Assembly (NCBI RefSeq): GCF_000710615.1
Contig: NZ_JDTH01000002.1
Coordinates: 90,082 to 154,081, forward strand
DNA length: 64,000 bases
Source: Haladaptatus cibarius D43
GTDB taxonomy: Archaea; Halobacteriota; Halobacteria; Halobacteriales; Haladaptataceae
Direction of reading: 5' to 3'
Below, piece after piece: positions 61,852 through 64,000 of the stretch. How positions within the stretch are numbered: position 1 is the first letter of the stretch; each line of letters begins with the position of its first letter. The notes beneath the pieces were generated by a model. It had not been told where the DNA came from, did no database searches, and saw only the letters and a program-made list of their open reading frames with translations. The translations under genes and the position numbers were made by a program.

Positions 61852-61860
61852 CTTTGTTAT
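61852..61860 (-). promoter_or_regulatory. ATAACAAAG motif upstream of glmS
   Basis: Minus-strand copy (TATAACAAAGG) 204 bases before ATG 61647. It implies a long glmS leader or an unseen small upstream gene. Confidence 0.5.
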
Positions 61861-61882
61861 ACAGTCGCTGAAGAGACCGAAG

Positions 61883-61910
61883 GGCGGTCTTAGCGCACCC
61901 TAAGACCGCC
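61883..61910 (-). terminator. Hairpin after cheW
   Basis: GGCGGTCTTAG and CTAAGACCGCC form a perfect 11-bp stem with a 6-base loop, about 42 bases past the cheW stop. On the minus strand it is followed by a pyrimidine-rich stretch (CTTCGGTCTCTTC). A terminator or 3'-end stabilising hairpin is likely. Confidence 0.6.
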
Positions 61911-61951
61911 GTACTCTCCACCACAACCCCCCGATTACCACTCCACCTGCC

Positions 61952-62362
61952 TCAGACGTTGATTTCCGATGGTTTGACCCAGATGACGAAATCGTCGTCT
62001 TGACGAATGACGCCGTGAACCGATTTGCTTTCCACGGAATCGTCTACGTCCGCTTCGTCCACGCTCACGACCTGATTCACTTCGTCGATGACCCAGCCGA
62101 TACTTCGTTCGTCTTCCGTCTCGAAAACGACCACGCGGTCGCCCGTACTAGAGTCGGGAAGCCCCAGCACCGTTTTCGGATTGACGATGGTGGTCGTCGT
62201 GCCGCGGAGATCCATCACGCCCTCGACGTGTCGTGCGGAGTCGGGGAGTTTCGTCAACTCGTCCCTGTCAACGATTTCATCGATATGTCCAATATCGACA
62301 CAGTAGTTCTTGTTCTCAAGTTTAAAAACGAGCACTTGTAGCTCTGAAACGGATTTTGACAT
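61952..62362 (-). CDS. cheW: Chemotaxis coupling protein CheW
   Basis: 136 residues. CheW beta-barrel adaptor linking chemoreceptors to CheA. Family segments: L-Q-V-L-V-F-K-L-E near residue 8, H-I-D-E-I-V near 26, G-V-M-D-L-R-G near 48, P-K-T-V-L-G near 62 and I-G-W-V-I-D-E-V near 87. Its position beside archaellin genes fits a motility/chemotaxis cluster. It is transcribed away from the archaellins and ends at a strong hairpin. Confidence 0.92.
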   Translation of the reverse strand: MSKSVSELQVLVFKLENKNYCVDIGHIDEIVDRDELTKLPDSARHVEGVMDLRGTTTTIVNPKTVLGLPDSSTGDRVVVFETEDERSIGWVIDEVNQVVSVDEADVDDSVESKSVHGVIRQDDDFVIWVKPSEINV

Positions 62363-62530
62363 AATTCTCTCTCTCCCGGGTACCCACTTTACTGTTCCGC
62401 CGAGTGCTCTCGTGACATATTTGTCCGTTCGTTCTCCGTTAGCAGTCTACAATTTGAGTTTTTTTGCAATAAGTTCTGAGAGATTTGGGACGGTATCTTT
62501 TTATGCTCTTGTTATCAAACCCGATAATTG

Positions 62531-62866
62531 ATGGGGTCTGTGGAACTGCTCCGAGTTCTCGGAAACAAGTACAACGCCGAGATACTCGACGCGACGCATA
62601 CGCCGAAGTCCGCGCAGGAGTTGAGCGAGGAACTCGGCATCCCGATAGCGACGAGTTATCGCCGAATAGAGGAGTTGACCGAGGCGAATCTGCTCGAACT
62701 CACTGGCCGGGAGTTCTCCAACGAAGGACGTCGAACCAAAGTGTACCGTCGGGATATCGAGGGTATCTCGATTGGCTTTTCGAGCGAGGGTATCGAGGTC
62801 GGTGTCGATGAACGTCCCGAAGTCGAAAACTCGCTGGTCGATGTGTGGCGCGATTTAAAAGAATAA
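62531..62866 (+). CDS. Winged-helix (ArsR-like) transcription regulator
   Basis: 111 residues from ATG 62531 (TTG 62528 is also open). Helix-turn-helix: L-L-R-V-L-G-N-K-Y-N-A-E-I-L near residue 6, T-P-K-S-A-Q-E-L-S-E-E-L-G-I near 25 and S-Y-R-R-I-E-E-L near 42. A TTTTTATGC box lies about 28 bases before the ATG. The next gene follows after one base. Its position just before archaellin genes suggests control of motility, by inference only. Confidence 0.82.
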   Translation: MGSVELLRVLGNKYNAEILDATHTPKSAQELSEELGIPIATSYRRIEELTEANLLELTGREFSNEGRRTKVYRRDIEGISIGFSSEGIEVGVDERPEVENSLVDVWRDLKE

Positions 62867-62867
62867 T

Positions 62868-63146
62868 ATGCAAATAATCGAACTTCTGTACGGTCTGTTT
62901 AGCTTCACTATCACAGTCGCCGGTCTTTCGATGGTCGGATTCGCGGTGCGTGGCTATCGCCGAACGTCCCGTCCTGCGCTGTTTCATCTGTCCGTTGGAT
63001 TTACTTGTGTCGTCGCGGCATCCCTCGCAACGACCATCAGCGCGTTCCTGTTCCAGTTCGACGGAATCCGTATCCTGCTGTCCGTCAACTACCTCCTTTC
63101 ATCCATCGGATACCTGTTTATTATCTTCTCAATCATTAGAAAATGA
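62868..63146 (+). CDS. DUF7521-like small membrane protein
   Basis: 92 residues with three hydrophobic helices: F-S-F-T-I-T-V-A-G-L-S-M-V, V-G-F-T-C-V-V-A-A-S-L-A-T-T-I-S-A-F and Y-L-L-S-S-I-G-Y-L-F-I-I-F. The length and layout match DUF7521 proteins, which are often paired with an ArsR-like regulator in haloarchaea. It is separated from the regulator by one base, so the two form an operon. It might sense the membrane and signal to the regulator; this is not shown. Confidence 0.7.
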   Translation: MQIIELLYGLFSFTITVAGLSMVGFAVRGYRRTSRPALFHLSVGFTCVVAASLATTISAFLFQFDGIRILLSVNYLLSSIGYLFIIFSIIRK

Positions 63147-63327
63147 TATTTTAGGCACGATTTCATTCTACGCTGCAGTATAGTTTGCCATGAAACTCCG
63201 ACTCAGGCCTTGTAGAGCTGATATCACGCCTGATAATTGGATACGTAGATTTAATACAGTCCTTTGATTCGTTCTCGATAGAGTCCGAGTTGTGATACAT
63301 ATCTCCTCGGACATGATGTGAGAAATC

Positions 63328-63930
63328 ATGAAAGACGCAATTCAACAACGCCTCAACAACAGAGGTCAGGTCGGTATCGGAACACTCATCGTGTTCATCG
63401 CAATGGTGCTGGTCGCCGCAATCGCGGCCGGTGTCCTCATCAACACGGCTGGTTTCCTCCAGTCGAAGTCCGAACAGACGGGTCAGGACAGCAGTGCCCA
63501 AGTCTCGAACCGCGTGCAGGTCGTCAGCGGCTTCGGTAACGTTACGGACGCCGAAGACGTCGATTACATCAATCTTACCGTCATGCGCGGTTCCGGCTCT
63601 GATGATATCAACCTCTCTACTGCCACTATCGAGTGGATTGGACCGAACAAGGCAACTACGCTCGTTTCGGGAGACATCAATGACGTTGACAGCACAGACA
63701 GTACGCACTTCAACGTCTCCGACATCAAAGATCAGGACGGTTCCGCACCTGTCCTCAACAGTCAGGACGACCGCTTCACCATCTCGATGAATGCTGGCGC
63801 AATCGGTGGAAACAACCTCGGCGAGGGTGAGACGGTCGAGCTGAAACTCACGACCCAGTACGGTGCCGTGACGCTCTACCGCGCAAGCATCCCACAATCG
63901 CTCTCGCAGGAGAGCGCGGTGACGGTCTAA
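63328..63930 (+). CDS. Archaellin (flagellin), first copy
   Basis: 200 residues. Class III (type IV pilin-like) signal: basic [13 protein letters not shown], cleaved after Gly before [19 protein letters not shown]. The hydrophobic N-terminal helix builds the archaellum core. The outer domain is rich in Asn, Asp, Ser and Thr with several N-x-S/T sequons (N-V-T-D, N-L-T-V, N-L-S-T, N-V-S-D), candidates for N-glycosylation by surface-glycan machinery. A TATA-like TTTAATAC near 63250 gives a leader near 50-80 bases. A near-identical start follows in the next gene. Confidence 0.93.
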   Translation: MKDAIQQRLNNRGQVGIGTLIVFIAMVLVAAIAAGVLINTAGFLQSKSEQTGQDSSAQVSNRVQVVSGFGNVTDAEDVDYINLTVMRGSGSDDINLSTATIEWIGPNKATTLVSGDINDVDSTDSTHFNVSDIKDQDGSAPVLNSQDDRFTISMNAGAIGGNNLGEGETVELKLTTQYGAVTLYRASIPQSLSQESAVTV

Positions 63931-63939
63931 GGTGAAAAC

Positions 63940-64000
63940 ATGAAAGACGCAATCAAAGAACGCCTCGACAATCGAGGTCAAGTCGGTATCGGAACACTCA
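63940..64000 (+). CDS. Archaellin, second copy (truncated by window end)
   Basis: Only the first 20 codons are visible: M-K-D-A-I-K-E-R-L-D-N-R-G then Q-V-G-I-G-T-L, the same class III signal as the gene before. GGTGA at 63931-63935 serves as ribosome-binding site, 9 bases after the first archaellin's stop. The two are co-transcribed tandem archaellins. The gene continues beyond the window. Confidence 0.88.
   Translation, partial: MKDAIKERLDNRGQVGIGTL

Larger units (their letters stand above)
61648..61951. other. Intergenic region: glmS leader and cheW terminator
   Basis: About 300 bases between two minus-strand genes. It contains a hairpin after cheW (61883-61910), the minus-strand motif at 61852-61860, and about 200 bases of glmS leader. 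No gene is supported in the leader. The glmS ribozyme known from bacteria was considered, but nothing resembling its core was recognised. Confidence 0.55.

Overview
The window looks like chromosomal DNA of a halophilic archaeon (class Halobacteria). The proteins are strongly acidic. There are HalOD1 output domains, DUF7344-type winged helices, Tat-exported subtilases, archaellins, UPF0179 and a four-gene sdhCDBA operon. Haloarchaeal TATA boxes lie about 25-30 bases before many starts. The genus cannot be fixed by eye. All domain names come from recognising sequence patterns; no search was run.

Layout. 1-3.3 kb: a HalOD1 protein, a broken LolA-like lipoprotein gene, an AstE/AspA-type hydrolase, UPF0179 and a DUF5820-like protein. 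3.8-11.4 kb: an overlapping operon of two diverged PrkA kinases, a YeaH/DUF444 protein and SpoVR. 11.5-13.8 kb: a DUF7504/HalOD1 regulator, an AbrB-like protein, a secreted protein and tRNA-Glu with a short module that repeats the tRNA 3' end. 13.9-17.6 kb: a fused hydroxyacyl-CoA dehydrogenase/enoyl-CoA hydratase divergent from an acyl-CoA dehydrogenase, then a small HTH protein. 17.8-22.3 kb: a decaying array of three subtilase genes (one intact) and a frameshifted membrane gene. 22.3-26.3 kb: AlkA, a DUF6498-like membrane protein, a RimK ligase fused to a retropepsin-like domain, and a divergent AstE/AspA hydrolase. 26.4-29.9 kb: sdhCDBA.

30-61.7 kb is mostly a cell-surface glycan region. 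It holds DUF1616 and DUF457 membrane proteins, two FemAB/GNAT-like transferases, two alkaline-phosphatase-superfamily proteins, two Tat beta-helix proteins and a gene run matching a UDP-ManNAc3NAcA-type nucleotide-sugar pathway. It also holds glycosyltransferases, two DUF354 proteins, a multi-span membrane protein, a flippase, a sugar epimerase, two polysaccharide deacetylases and GlmS. 61.9-64 kb: CheW, an HTH/DUF7521 pair and the first two archaellins of an archaellum operon, the second cut by the window edge.

Three non-coding observations stand out. (1) The 9-mer ATAACAAAG occurs ten times (one with a last-base change) between 31.0 and 61.9 kb, plus one looser GTAACAAAG. Every copy points toward a nearby start, and several sit at TATA-box distance, so it may be an alternative core promoter for the surface genes. 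(2) Three copies of a long inverted-repeat element with nested perfect hairpins lie at 30.05, 54.68 and 58.28 kb. (3) tRNA-Glu and an odd tRNA-like gene at 57958 are each followed by a related ~126-128 bp module ending in a copy of that tRNA's own 3' end. Several accessory genes carry frameshifts while housekeeping operons are intact, which suggests real decay more than poor sequence.
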